Below are positions 54,488 to 62,355 of a DNA stretch of 64,000 nt, in pieces (within the stretch, counting starts at the first letter, position 1; each line of letters begins with the position of its first letter). Source of the stretch: JAVVXB01 sp036651815 (lineage in GTDB: Bacteria > Bacillota > Clostridia > Christensenellales > CAG-138); contig JAVVXB010000012.1 in assembly GCA_036651815.1 (NCBI GenBank), forward strand, positions 1-64,000. Reading direction: 5' to 3'. The position numbers were made by a program, and so were the translations under genes. The notes beneath the pieces are model-generated. The model did no database searches. It was not told the DNA's origin and saw only the letters and a list, made by a program, of their open reading frames with translations.

Positions 54488-54856
54488 TTATTCCTTTTCA
54501 ACCGGTGCATCCGGAGCATTTTTTCGGACGCTGTCGATTCCGTTGGAGCAGCTTGCTTTGGATTTGTAGCCTTCGCTGGACAGAATTGGTTCGCCATTTT
54601 TCGCCTTAAGACGGAAGCGGAACGCACCTGCGTGATCCGTATACAATTCAAAGCAGGGGTTGGGCTGATTCTGATACCCCTCGATGGTTTGATCTTCAAG
54701 AGCGGCCACGGGGGCGTTCTTCCGAACGCTCTCAATACCACCCATGCAGGCAGATTCACTTGAATAGATTTCGGAGCTGCCAATGATTTCACCGTTTGCT
54801 GCTTTTAAAACAAAGTGCGGGCCAGTTTTGCCAGCTTTTATTACAAATTTTCCCAT
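54488..54856 (-). CDS. Tandem DUF1508 (YegP-like) protein
   Basis: A 122-residue soluble protein of two repeats (residues ~1-55 and ~65-120). Each is built as F-x-K/L-A-K/A-NGE-I/P-x-SSE-x-Y, a helix and GIESVRKNAP / GIDSVRKNAP. DUF1508 proteins are short, stress-linked and of unknown function. AGGAG nine bases before the ATG. The following 54857-55136 is non-coding as far as I can see. Confidence 0.9.
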   Translation of the reverse strand: MGKFVIKAGKTGPHFVLKAANGEIIGSSEIYSSESACMGGIESVRKNAPVAALEDQTIEGYQNQPNPCFELYTDHAGAFRFRLKAKNGEPILSSEGYKSKASCSNGIDSVRKNAPDAPVEKE

Positions 54857-55136
54857 GAAATATGACTCCTTTTCATATGTTATGATAGTATGATCCACCT
54901 ATATCGTAGCATGATTCAGTCGTGTTTGCAAGCGTTTCGCTGGTTAACTTCAGGGCATATTCATGAGAAAACCTGTGTACCATTGTAAGTGATTGAACGT
55001 GTTGAATTTGACGGTTTTCTCAACCTGTATTTTTGAGAATCACGAACAATGCCTCAACGCATCGAACCTGCGCGAATTGTGTTCATGAACATGCCCGTTT
55101 GTTTGCTTCGCAAAAAATGCATGGCTTGGGAATGCG

Positions 55137-55985
55137 TTATGTCGCACTCTCCGGCCAATCCAGATACAGTCCCTTTGCGTAGTCACCGACCACAAACATG
55201 AATTCGCCGACGATGCTGGCAAATTCCGGCGCGCCTTCGACGGTCAGGAAGCAACTGGCAATATATTCGATCATATCGCCTTTTCCCATCAGGATATCCA
55301 GTGCGTGCATCGGCGTATCAAAGCGCAGGGTCAAAAAAGGCTTGCAGCGCGGGTAAGCGCCGTGACCCGCTCTGCTGTTGCCGGTGAACACGCGAATGTA
55401 GCTGGCAAGATCATCGTGTCCGTTGACCGCAAAAGCATATGCGCGATCCGGGGATTCCAACGCCCACGTGTGAATCTTTTCCTGACCGGCTTTATTGAGC
55501 TGGCTGATACCGTTGGCCAACAGATAGAAGTACAGTTTGACCAGCAACTGCTGATCAGCTTCGTTCGCAGGTGCGTCTTTAGCCTGTAACAGTCCAGCCA
55601 TTTTCAGCAGCGCTTGCATCAGGGAGAGAAAGACGCCAAAGTGTTGCATGATGCCGGTCATTTTGGGCAGCGGCATGCCGCGTCCGCTGAAGAAAAGGAT
55701 GAACTTGTGCAGATCGGGGAAGATGAACTCGATGTCCGGTTTGTCGCATACCTCGCTGACATGTACGGTGAACTCACCGTTTTTCACATCAAAATAGGTG
55801 GCCATCTTGCCCTTCTCCGCCTTGTCATAGCGCGCGCTCACCTGAAAGATGAAGTTTTTACCGACAAATTTCTTGCCAATCTTCGGCACGTCCTGCACAA
55901 TTACCTTGACAAGCGGCAGCGCAGAATTGAAAAAGATACGCGCTGCGTACAAATCGTTCTGTGTGACTTCTTTGATCTCAGCCAT
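55137..55985 (-). CDS. Uncharacterised protein, distant paralogue of the 60168-59416 gene product
   Basis: A 282-residue soluble protein. It has no signal peptide or membrane helix. A region around residues 84-110 (DIEFIFPDLHKFILFFSGRG then MPLP) reads like one strand-helix unit of the SCP2 lipid-binding fold. Later parts share spaced positions with the operon's other unknown: LLANGIS, YPRCKPFLTLRFDTP, GKGDMIEYIASC and a hydrophobic end. The start is ATG 55985, three bases after the transketolase C stop, with GAGGTG before it. Its function is unknown. Last gene of the five-gene unit. Confidence 0.7.
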   Translation of the reverse strand: MAEIKEVTQNDLYAARIFFNSALPLVKVIVQDVPKIGKKFVGKNFIFQVSARYDKAEKGKMATYFDVKNGEFTVHVSEVCDKPDIEFIFPDLHKFILFFSGRGMPLPKMTGIMQHFGVFLSLMQALLKMAGLLQAKDAPANEADQQLLVKLYFYLLANGISQLNKAGQEKIHTWALESPDRAYAFAVNGHDDLASYIRVFTGNSRAGHGAYPRCKPFLTLRFDTPMHALDILMGKGDMIEYIASCFLTVEGAPEFASIVGEFMFVVGDYAKGLYLDWPESAT

Positions 55986-55987
55986 GG

Positions 55988-57058
55988 TCACACCTCGTCA
56001 GTCCAGTCGATGTCCATTTCGAAATCACGACCCTCAAACTGGAGTGCCTTCTTGATCGCACCGTCCACCTGCAAGGAGACGACCTTTGCTTCCTTCATCT
56101 GCTTGAGGCAGGCTTTTGCGATGCCCTCAGCGTCGACACCCATGATGGAAAGCAGGTCTTCGTGGAAGCCGATTGGGCTAAACTGATCCTGCAATCCAAG
56201 CTTTGTAAATGCGCAGGCTCTGCCACTTTCGATGATGACTTCGCCAACTGCGCTGCCTAGCCCGCCAATGACAGTGTGGTCTTCTACAGTAACAATGCGG
56301 CGGGTGTCTGCCACGGCCTTGAGAATCGCTTCCCGGTCGATGGGCTTGACGGTGTGCATGTTCAGTACCCGTGCGTGGATGCCATAATCGTTTTCCAAAA
56401 TTTTGGCTGCTTGCATGGCCTGAAACACACAGCTACCCATGGCAATGACAACGATATCATCACCTTCGTTCATGGTGACGGCTTTGCCGAGCTGGAAGCC
56501 ATAATCATTTGTGCCATACACCACCTGGTCAAACCCGCGGTTGATGCGGATATACACAGGACCAGGCGTTTCATAAGCGGTTTTGATGGCGTTTGCCGTC
56601 TCAATGCCGTCGGCAGGAACGATGATTTTTAAGTTGACAAGGCCGCGGATGCAACAAATATCTTCGATGGCGTGGTGTGTGCTGCCGGCTTGACCAAACG
56701 ATGTGCCCGCATGGGTGCCGATGATCTTGACGTTGACGTTTTGATAGCAGATATCGGTATGCAGCTGATCGGTGGCGCGCATGCTGGCAAAGACTGAGAA
56801 GGTGCTGGCAAATGGAACGAGTCCCGCTTTTGCCATGCCGGCGGCCATGCCGAACAGATTTTGTTCCGCGATGCCTACATTGAAAAACCGATCGGGGAAT
56901 CGTTTGGCAAAATCACCGATCTTGGTGGATTTGGCGAGGTCTGCCGTAAGGGCAACCACTTCGGGATGCTGTTCGCCCAGTTCGCACAGCGCTTGCCCGA
57001 ACACTTCCGCAGTTGCCATTTTGGTGCTTTCTACTGCTGTATAATTCATGCCGCCCAT
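55988..57058 (-). CDS. Transketolase, C-terminal subunit
   Basis: A 356-residue half-transketolase. It has the pyrimidine-binding domain (TADLAKSTKIGDFAKRFPDRF, VGIAEQNLFGMAAGMA with the TPP-activating Glu, PFASTFSVFASMRATDQ) and the C-terminal transketolase domain (GSCVFQAMQAAKIL, VEDHTVIGGLGSAV). With the N-terminal subunit next to it, it forms the TPP enzyme that moves two-carbon units between sugars or sugar-like substrates. The start at 57058 is one base past the N-subunit's stop with GGAGG nine bases upstream; earlier starts lie inside that gene. Residues ~310-356 are a short extra tail. Confidence 0.92.
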   Translation of the reverse strand: MGGMNYTAVESTKMATAEVFGQALCELGEQHPEVVALTADLAKSTKIGDFAKRFPDRFFNVGIAEQNLFGMAAGMAKAGLVPFASTFSVFASMRATDQLHTDICYQNVNVKIIGTHAGTSFGQAGSTHHAIEDICCIRGLVNLKIIVPADGIETANAIKTAYETPGPVYIRINRGFDQVVYGTNDYGFQLGKAVTMNEGDDIVVIAMGSCVFQAMQAAKILENDYGIHARVLNMHTVKPIDREAILKAVADTRRIVTVEDHTVIGGLGSAVGEVIIESGRACAFTKLGLQDQFSPIGFHEDLLSIMGVDAEGIAKACLKQMKEAKVVSLQVDGAIKKALQFEGRDFEMDIDWTDEV

Positions 57059-57059
57059 A

Positions 57060-57929
57060 TTACTCGGCCTCCTTTTCCACGCGCGCAAGGCGCTTTGCTT
57101 CATAATCCTTGAGTTGTTGCGTGGCAAGCACGTATTTTTCGCTGTCCATCGCACCATAGTGCCACTTGTAATCGCCCGCCATAAACTCGATGCCCTCGCC
57201 TTTGACGGTATCCAATATGATGCATACCGGCTTTTCCGTGGCCGTATACGCGTATTCTATCGACTTGGCAATCTCTTCCAGGCGATGCCCATTAACTTCC
57301 AATACATCAAATCCGAAAGCACGCCATTTGTCCGCAAAGGGTTCGAGCTTCATTACATCCTCGGTGAAACCGTCAATCATGGCATGGTTTCTGTCCACCA
57401 CGGTGACCAGTTCCGTACAGTGATAGCTGGCGGTTGCCATGGCTGCTTCCCAAACGGAGCCTTCATCGCACTCGCCATCGCCCAATAAAACAAACGTCTT
57501 ATACCTGTGCCCCGTGACACGACTGGCAAGCGCCGTACCTAGCGCGAGAGAGCTGCCGTGTCCCAAAGAACCGGTGGATGCTTCCAGCCCGTGTACTTTG
57601 TTGCTGTCAAGGTGCATACCCAGTTTGCTGCCGGTGAGGTTGAAGGTTTTCAGATCCTCTTTTGCAATTAAGCCAAGATCCGCAAACAGCGCCGCGAGCG
57701 CCACGCCGATGTGACCTTTTGAGACGATACAGCGGTCACGATCCGGGTTTTGATAATCCTTCGGATCGAATTTGAGATACCGATAATACAGTACCGTCAG
57801 AAAATCGATGGCCGAAAGCGAACCACCCATGTGGGCGCTGCCCGCCCAGTTGCATGTGTCCAGTGTTAATTGTCTCAACGCGGAAGCCTTTTTTTCCAGG
57901 TTGATCCATTCCTGCTTGATCAGTGGCAT
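57060..57929 (-). CDS. Transketolase, N-terminal (TPP-binding) subunit
   Basis: A 289-residue half-transketolase. It has NWAGSAHMGGSLSAIDFLTVLYY, DRCIVSKGHIGVALAAL, ASTGSLGHGSSLALGTALA, and the TPP/metal motif GDGECDEGSVWEAAM ending in VVDRNHAMIDG. Split transketolases are found in many anaerobes, some for pentose phosphates and some for special substrates. The ATG at 57929 has AGGAGG about eleven bases upstream. It follows the aminotransferase gene after a 209-bp gap that holds a strong hairpin. Confidence 0.93.
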   Translation of the reverse strand: MPLIKQEWINLEKKASALRQLTLDTCNWAGSAHMGGSLSAIDFLTVLYYRYLKFDPKDYQNPDRDRCIVSKGHIGVALAALFADLGLIAKEDLKTFNLTGSKLGMHLDSNKVHGLEASTGSLGHGSSLALGTALASRVTGHRYKTFVLLGDGECDEGSVWEAAMATASYHCTELVTVVDRNHAMIDGFTEDVMKLEPFADKWRAFGFDVLEVNGHRLEEIAKSIEYAYTATEKPVCIILDTVKGEGIEFMAGDYKWHYGAMDSEKYVLATQQLKDYEAKRLARVEKEAE

Positions 57930-58078
57930 GACAGTAGATTCCTCCTGATTAATTTTTGTTCTTTTCACATTTAGATGCTTGGAAGAGACTGAAAAAAGCC
58001 GATATTTGACTGAAATGTAGCGAAGGAACGGACACGGCTATCCGACTACGCAATCCGTTACTTCTTTTTCTCTTATGA

Positions 58079-58125
58079 ATTCGGGCTTCACCGCCACATG
58101 AAACAGCGGCGGCTCCACCCGAAAT
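58079..58125. repeat. Long imperfect hairpin between aminotransferase and transketolase genes
   Basis: ATTCGGG pairs with CCCGAAAT and inside it CCGCC pairs with GGCGG. No T-run follows on either strand, so it looks like a structured mRNA or attenuator more than a plain terminator. Confidence 0.55.
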
Positions 58126-58138
58126 CTCAGAAAAAGCG

Positions 58139-59404
58139 CTATTTCGTCCACTTTGCCTCGGGATGATTCTGCTTGACGGCTTTCATGGCATCGTCAGCGA
58201 CCTCCATGGTGTAGGCGATGTCTGCATCTGTCAGCGATAGGTTGGTAAAGTGGTTGTGATGGTTGGCCATAAATACACCGCGGCGCACGATCTCGGCAAT
58301 CCATTCCTGATGGATGATGAGACTGTCGTCCATGTTCAGATGCAGATAAAATAGGCTGGGTTCACCGGAAATAATCAAGTCGGCACCATTTTCCGCGGCG
58401 ACCTGGAGAAGCCCATCCGTGATCTTCCGGCCAAGTGCCAGATGCTTTTTCGCACCATCAAGCGTCCTCATTTTGTTTATGCAGGCTATGCCAGCTGCAA
58501 AGGGCACGGCACTCATCCAGTAACTACCAGTGAAGGAAATGGAACTAACTGTACTCTTGAGAAAGTCCTTTCCGCACAGGCAGGAGACGTTCCAGCCATT
58601 GGCAATCGCTTTGCAAAAGCAGATCATATCCGCTTCAAAACCGTAGTAATGGTCGGAACCAGCAAGGTCGAGACGGAAGCCGCAGCGCACGTCGTCGATG
58701 ATGAGCAAAATGCCGTTGTCTGTGCAGAGCTTACGGATTTCCTGCCAGTAGCCGGGAGCGGGGATTTCATTCTCCACGAAATTGCCGTGGAAGTATGGCG
58801 TGCTGATGCAGGCAGCGATTTCGCCGGGATGTTCGGCAATGACACGCCGGAAGGCATCCACATCGTTGAAATCGACGATCAGATTATTGACAACGTCCTC
58901 TTCTAGGATGCCGGGATTGTCGCGCCGTTGGCACCACTGGAATACACCGTGATAGTAGCCCTTGGAAAAGACCAACTTTTTGCGTCCGGTGGCCGCGCGC
59001 GCGGTCATGATGGAGAGCGTTGTGACATCCCCACCGTTCTTGGCAAAGAATGCCCAATCGGCGGAGGCGACCGTATCCACCATCAGCTCCGCAAGCTCCA
59101 CCATACGCACCGAGGGACTCGTTGTGCAGTTGCCGAGGGCAACCTGTGCAATGGCGGCCTTGTCCACGTCTTCATCACAGTAACCAAGCACGTTTGGCCC
59201 ATATGCGCACATGTAATCAATGAAACGGTTGCCGTCCAGATCCCAAAAATATGCACCCTTGGCGTGATCAGCAAACTTGGGATACGCGGAGATGGGGATG
59301 AAGCAGCCTTCCCCAGGCCCCAGATGGCCATACACGCCGGAGGGGATTACCTTTGCTGCACGCTGCAGCATGGCGTCACTTTTTTCGAACGTATAGGTTT
59401 TCAT
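58139..59404 (-). CDS. Class III PLP-dependent aminotransferase (glutamate-1-semialdehyde aminomutase-like)
   Basis: A 421-residue PLP enzyme. It has YFWDLDGNRFIDYMCAYGPNVLGY, KNGGDVTTLSIMTARAATGRKK, GYYHGVFQW, LLIIDDVRCGFR (Asp pairing with the PLP nitrogen; DE is more usual) and the Schiff-base lysine in CFCKAIANGWNVS. The relatives include GSA aminomutase and aminotransferases acting on sugar- or keto-substrates. The hem genes that would support GSA aminomutase are absent, and the operon holds a transketolase. AGGAGG overlaps the stop of the gene before, 11 bp upstream. Confidence 0.88.
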   Translation of the reverse strand: MKTYTFEKSDAMLQRAAKVIPSGVYGHLGPGEGCFIPISAYPKFADHAKGAYFWDLDGNRFIDYMCAYGPNVLGYCDEDVDKAAIAQVALGNCTTSPSVRMVELAELMVDTVASADWAFFAKNGGDVTTLSIMTARAATGRKKLVFSKGYYHGVFQWCQRRDNPGILEEDVVNNLIVDFNDVDAFRRVIAEHPGEIAACISTPYFHGNFVENEIPAPGYWQEIRKLCTDNGILLIIDDVRCGFRLDLAGSDHYYGFEADMICFCKAIANGWNVSCLCGKDFLKSTVSSISFTGSYWMSAVPFAAGIACINKMRTLDGAKKHLALGRKITDGLLQVAAENGADLIISGEPSLFYLHLNMDDSLIIHQEWIAEIVRRGVFMANHHNHFTNLSLTDADIAYTMEVADDAMKAVKQNHPEAKWTK

Positions 59405-59415
59405 ATTGCACCTCC

Positions 59416-60168
59416 TCAGGATAGGTAGACCGAAACACGGTTCAGGATCCGATTTAGGTTATCAATCTGCGGAATGTAGCCTTTCATGGCCAAATCTCCG
59501 CGCGCGAGACAGCTCATGGAATCCAGAGAACCGCTGAAAAGTCCACGCGCCACGTCATAATTTTTGAAGATCATATAGCTGCGGGGGTTAGCCGCATGCT
59601 CGTGCAGGGTTGTTAGGCAACCATCGCGCATCACGATGGAAGCATAGACGCAGTCGCTAATTTCCATGGAGATGACGCCATCGGGCAGAGATTGCTTGGA
59701 ACAGCAGCCAAGAGAATCGTAATTGCCCACGGCGGACAGAGCGTTGGCAACGAGATGGAACATCAGCGTGGTGCTCTTTTCAAAGAAGGTCCGATCCTTG
59801 AGGTCTTCAGCGGATGCCTTGAGATACTTGGTCAGGATTTCTGTCAGGCGGGTGAAGTCCTTTAGTAAAAAATTCAACCGAAGCAGGCCACCGTAAGGAA
59901 GCGGATTTTTTGTGCCGTCCACCATGGCATTGAAGTGATCCGGCGAGCTTAAAAACAGCTTGATGCGCCCGTGCGCACCCTCCTCCATACGGCACTTACC
60001 ACCACCAAAAAAGAGTGTTGCTTTCGGCCCATTTTTTACGGAAAAACCGATGGAAATGGGATCGCAGCTTACAATCTCTTTGGATTCCTCGTCCAGTTCA
60101 CAGAGGTTTTCGAGCGTTTTCAGCACTGCGAACATGTTGACGTAGGACATTGTTACCGTGTCTTTCAC
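59416..60168 (-). CDS. Uncharacterised protein, possibly SCP2-like
   Basis: A 250-residue soluble protein. FSVKNGPKATLFFGGGK and IKLFLSSPDHFNAMVDGTKN (residues ~42-88) form a strand-strand-helix unit as in SCP2 lipid-binding proteins. The second half (DGVISMEISDCVYASIVM, HAANPRSYMIFKNYDVARG, GSLDSMSCLARGDLAMKGYI) looks like a repeated version of it. No catalytic motif. The GTG start at 60168 has AGGAGG ten bases upstream. It is the first gene of the operon and similar in layout to the last one. Confidence 0.7.
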   Translation of the reverse strand: MKDTVTMSYVNMFAVLKTLENLCELDEESKEIVSCDPISIGFSVKNGPKATLFFGGGKCRMEEGAHGRIKLFLSSPDHFNAMVDGTKNPLPYGGLLRLNFLLKDFTRLTEILTKYLKASAEDLKDRTFFEKSTTLMFHLVANALSAVGNYDSLGCCSKQSLPDGVISMEISDCVYASIVMRDGCLTTLHEHAANPRSYMIFKNYDVARGLFSGSLDSMSCLARGDLAMKGYIPQIDNLNRILNRVSVYLS

Positions 60169-60259
60169 AGCTTTGTTTCCTCCTTATGCAGTTGTTAAAT
60201 ACCATCGTAGAAACGGTCGAGAACCGCCGACCGAGTTGACTAAAAATCTGTATATTGTT

Positions 60260-60288
60260 ACCATACCGTTTTCTGCCGCTGCTTGCAA
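60260..60288 (-). promoter_or_regulatory. Promoter of the aminotransferase-transketolase operon
   Basis: On the minus strand TTGCAA (60283-60288) and TATGGT (60260-60265) with a 17-bp spacer, about 90 bp before the GTG start. Confidence 0.5.
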
Positions 60289-60314
60289 GAGCGTGGTCGG
60301 TCAAACAACCGAAA

Positions 60315-60330
60315 GTCACAAAATTGTGAC
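60315..60330. promoter_or_regulatory. 16-bp perfect palindrome, likely operator
   Basis: GTCACAAAATTGTGAC lies between the two divergent promoters, 27 bp upstream of the minus-strand -35. No regulator gene is next to it. Confidence 0.55.
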
Positions 60331-60413
60331 AATTAAAAGTTGCACCGACATATTTGACAACAGGAATGTTTTCAAAATGCGGCTGCGATAAGCACATGAC
60401 GGCGCTAATGCTT

Positions 60414-60443
60414 TTGACAAGCAGATATCACGGGGTGTACACT
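60414..60443 (+). promoter_or_regulatory. Promoter of the YcxB-like gene
   Basis: TTGACA at 60414-60419 and TACACT at 60438-60443, spacer 18 bp. Confidence 0.6.
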
Positions 60444-60471
60444 ACTACTATACCGAAGAGGAGGCAATTGT

Positions 60472-60996
60472 ATGCAGTACAGCGGACATTTCAACATTAC
60501 AAAAAAGGACAATCTGGACTACAATTTCTTTTTGATGAAAAACAAGCTGATCAGGTCGACTATTTTGGTGTTTTTCATGATATTACTGCTAACGGGGATG
60601 CTGAACTTTGCTGCAAAAGGGCTGACGATTCTGCAGGGGGTATCGCAGGGGCTGCTGATGGCTACTGCAGGCGCGGTCTTGTTTATTGCGATCAATCTGC
60701 TGGTGGTATGGGTGCGGATCAGTCGGCTTTATCAACAGAAGAAGCTTCTGAATGCGTCCTTTGATGTTACGCTCGACGACACTGGCGTGCATATCACCTC
60801 TGCACAGGGAGGTTCCGATACAGCTTGGGGAAATGTGATCACTGCCATAGAGACTAGCAGACAATTCTGCCTTTTTCTGACGAATACCAGCGCAAATGTG
60901 CTGCCGAAGAAGCAGCTCGCTGCGCCTGAAGACGCAGAAACTATCCGTAAAGTTTTGCGTACCTATGCGGATGCCAAAAAACTGAAATTAAAATAA
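60472..60996 (+). CDS. YcxB-like membrane protein
   Basis: A 174-residue protein. The N-terminus (YSGHFNITKKDNLDYNFFLM) is cytoplasmic. Two helices lie at ~35-55 and ~65-90. The C-terminal ~75 residues (FDVTLDDTGVHITSAQGGSDTAWGNVITAIET, then LPKKQL) form the YcxB/PH-like fold found in many Firmicutes proteins of unknown role. GAGGAGG lies eight bases before the ATG. Confidence 0.82.
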   Translation: MQYSGHFNITKKDNLDYNFFLMKNKLIRSTILVFFMILLLTGMLNFAAKGLTILQGVSQGLLMATAGAVLFIAINLLVVWVRISRLYQQKKLLNASFDVTLDDTGVHITSAQGGSDTAWGNVITAIETSRQFCLFLTNTSANVLPKKQLAAPEDAETIRKVLRTYADAKKLKLK

Positions 60997-61033
60997 ACAA
61001 TAGTGCACATGTTACGAGCAGGCGCGGCCGAAC

Positions 61034-61150
61034 ACTGTTTATGCGCACGCCCGAAACTGTTTATGCGCACGCCCGAAAAAGAGGGCGCTTTATTCAAGCC
61101 ACAAAATGCGGCTATATGGCCGAACACAGTTTACGCGCACGCCCGAAAAA
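61034..61150 (+). repeat. Short intergenic direct repeats (three copies)
   Basis: A ~22-25 bp unit containing GTTTATGCGCACGCCCGAAA occurs at 61034 and 61056 in tandem, and again with two changes at 61126. The first and third copies share a further upstream GGCCGAACAC. They lie just after the YcxB-like gene. Confidence 0.85.
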
Positions 61151-61173
61151 GATGGATGACGCAACAAGAAATC

Positions 61174-61207
61174 GTTCTTGCGCGATTTGAAAAAATCACG
61201 CAAGAAC
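61174..61207. terminator. Strong hairpin between convergent genes
   Basis: GTTCTTGCG pairs with CGCAAGAAC with an inner GATTT/AAATC stem. It separates the YcxB-like gene from the nucleotidyltransferase. No U-run, so termination is presumed from position. Confidence 0.6.
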
Positions 61208-61239
61208 AGTTCCGTTGAACGCGTATGGCTGGGCTGCCG

Positions 61240-62166
61240 TCAATCCAGCAGTTTTTTGTTCGGATACAGCCCCTGATCGGTCATGTGCGCAAGCGCTTTC
61301 ATGACCTCCGGTTTATCCTCACGATAGGTTACGCCATACCAGCGATCGGGCGATGAAAGCATCTGAATTTTTGCCTTACCTTCCCGTACTAGACGGCCAG
61401 CTTCGTTGGGAATCAAGAATTCACCTTTCAGCGGGTTGACCTTGGCGGTTTCCTCCAGAAAGCGGGGGAAACGCTCTTCGAGTTCGCCAAACAGGCTGGG
61501 GGTGAAGCCGAAGAAATTCATGGATACCAGCGTATCACCGGAAAAATGCGTATACGTTTTGCCATCGTCCTCCGTAAACGCTGGTCCATCCGGCGTTTTG
61601 ACGATGCGGAGACGCTCCACAATGTTAGTCAATTCCCCGCGATCGTTGATGTCGCAAAGCCCACGTGCCACGTGGCCATTGTCGGTTAATGTGTTCTTGG
61701 CCAGATATCCGACCATGGAAAAATCATAGGTATCCGTATCCGTTGCATTTTTGAGATACTGATATAACACGGCGAAAGCATGTTTGCCATAATAATCATC
61801 CGCATTGATCGCGGCAAACGGCTCATTGACTACGTCCTTTGTACACAGGATGGCATGCGCCGTGCCCCAGGGCTTGACACGGTCGGCAGGAACACGGAAG
61901 TCTGCGGGCAGCATGGAGTCCAACTGCTGGAAAACATAATGCACTTCCATGTGCTGTTCGGCACGTTTGCCTACAACCTCATAGAAGTCCTGCTCAATTC
62001 GATGGTTGATGATGAACACGACCTTTTCAAAGCCTGCCTGCACCGCATCGTAGAGAGAATAGTCCATGATGATCTCCCCATGTCGGCCAACGGGGTCAAT
62101 TTGTTTGAGCCCGCCATAGCGGCTGCCCATGCCTGCAGCCATGACTACAAGAGTAGGTTTTGCCAT
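61240..62166 (-). CDS. Sugar-phosphate nucleotidyltransferase family protein
   Basis: A 308-residue GT-A-like nucleotidyltransferase. The N-terminal nucleotide loop is VVMAAGMGSRYGGLKQID, related to the GxGTRLxPLT signature but altered. AINADDYYGKHAFAVLY holds the metal Asp residues. A C-terminal part follows from ~215 (FLIPNEAGRLVREGKAKIQML). It probably makes an NDP-sugar from a sugar-1-phosphate; it sits next to galE. AAAAGGAGA about ten bases before the ATG. Confidence 0.85.
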   Translation of the reverse strand: MAKPTLVVMAAGMGSRYGGLKQIDPVGRHGEIIMDYSLYDAVQAGFEKVVFIINHRIEQDFYEVVGKRAEQHMEVHYVFQQLDSMLPADFRVPADRVKPWGTAHAILCTKDVVNEPFAAINADDYYGKHAFAVLYQYLKNATDTDTYDFSMVGYLAKNTLTDNGHVARGLCDINDRGELTNIVERLRIVKTPDGPAFTEDDGKTYTHFSGDTLVSMNFFGFTPSLFGELEERFPRFLEETAKVNPLKGEFLIPNEAGRLVREGKAKIQMLSSPDRWYGVTYREDKPEVMKALAHMTDQGLYPNKKLLD

Positions 62167-62223
62167 TTTTTTAACAATCTCCTTTTATAATAAATCAATC
62201 GAGAACAGGATGCTTCAAAACTA

Positions 62224-62355
62224 ATATTGTGCGCCAACATTGGCAGAAAAAAATGAGTAGCGCGACCAACTGCTCGGCTATCGAAATTTATATTGTGTGC
62301 CAACAGTGATAGAAAAAGACGAGCAACGCGGCCAACCGATTAGCCATCAAATCCG
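62224..62355. repeat. 66-bp imperfect tandem duplication at the 3' end of galE
   Basis: 62224-62289 and 62290-62355 align end to end without gaps at roughly 70% identity. Both begin ATATTGTG and share GCCAACA, GAAAAA, CGCG and CCAAC blocks in the same spacing. The second copy includes the last codons and stop of galE; the first lies just downstream of that stop. Confidence 0.75.

Noticed and set aside
55988..57929. Transketolase pair as a sulfo-transketolase or apiose-type transketolase
   Set aside because: No sulfosugar isomerase, apiose kinase, matching dehydrogenase or transporter lies nearby, and sequence motifs alone do not distinguish these substrates.
58139..59404. Glutamate-1-semialdehyde aminomutase for haem or corrinoid synthesis
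   Set aside because: Class similarity is real, but no hem or cob gene is nearby and the operon partners point elsewhere, so hemL was not assigned.
60315..60330. Palindrome as a CRP, FNR or Rex site
   Set aside because: The arms run GTCACAA-TTGTGAC, not TGTGA-TCACA (CRP), TTGAT-ATCAA (FNR) or TTGTG-CACAA with Rex spacing.
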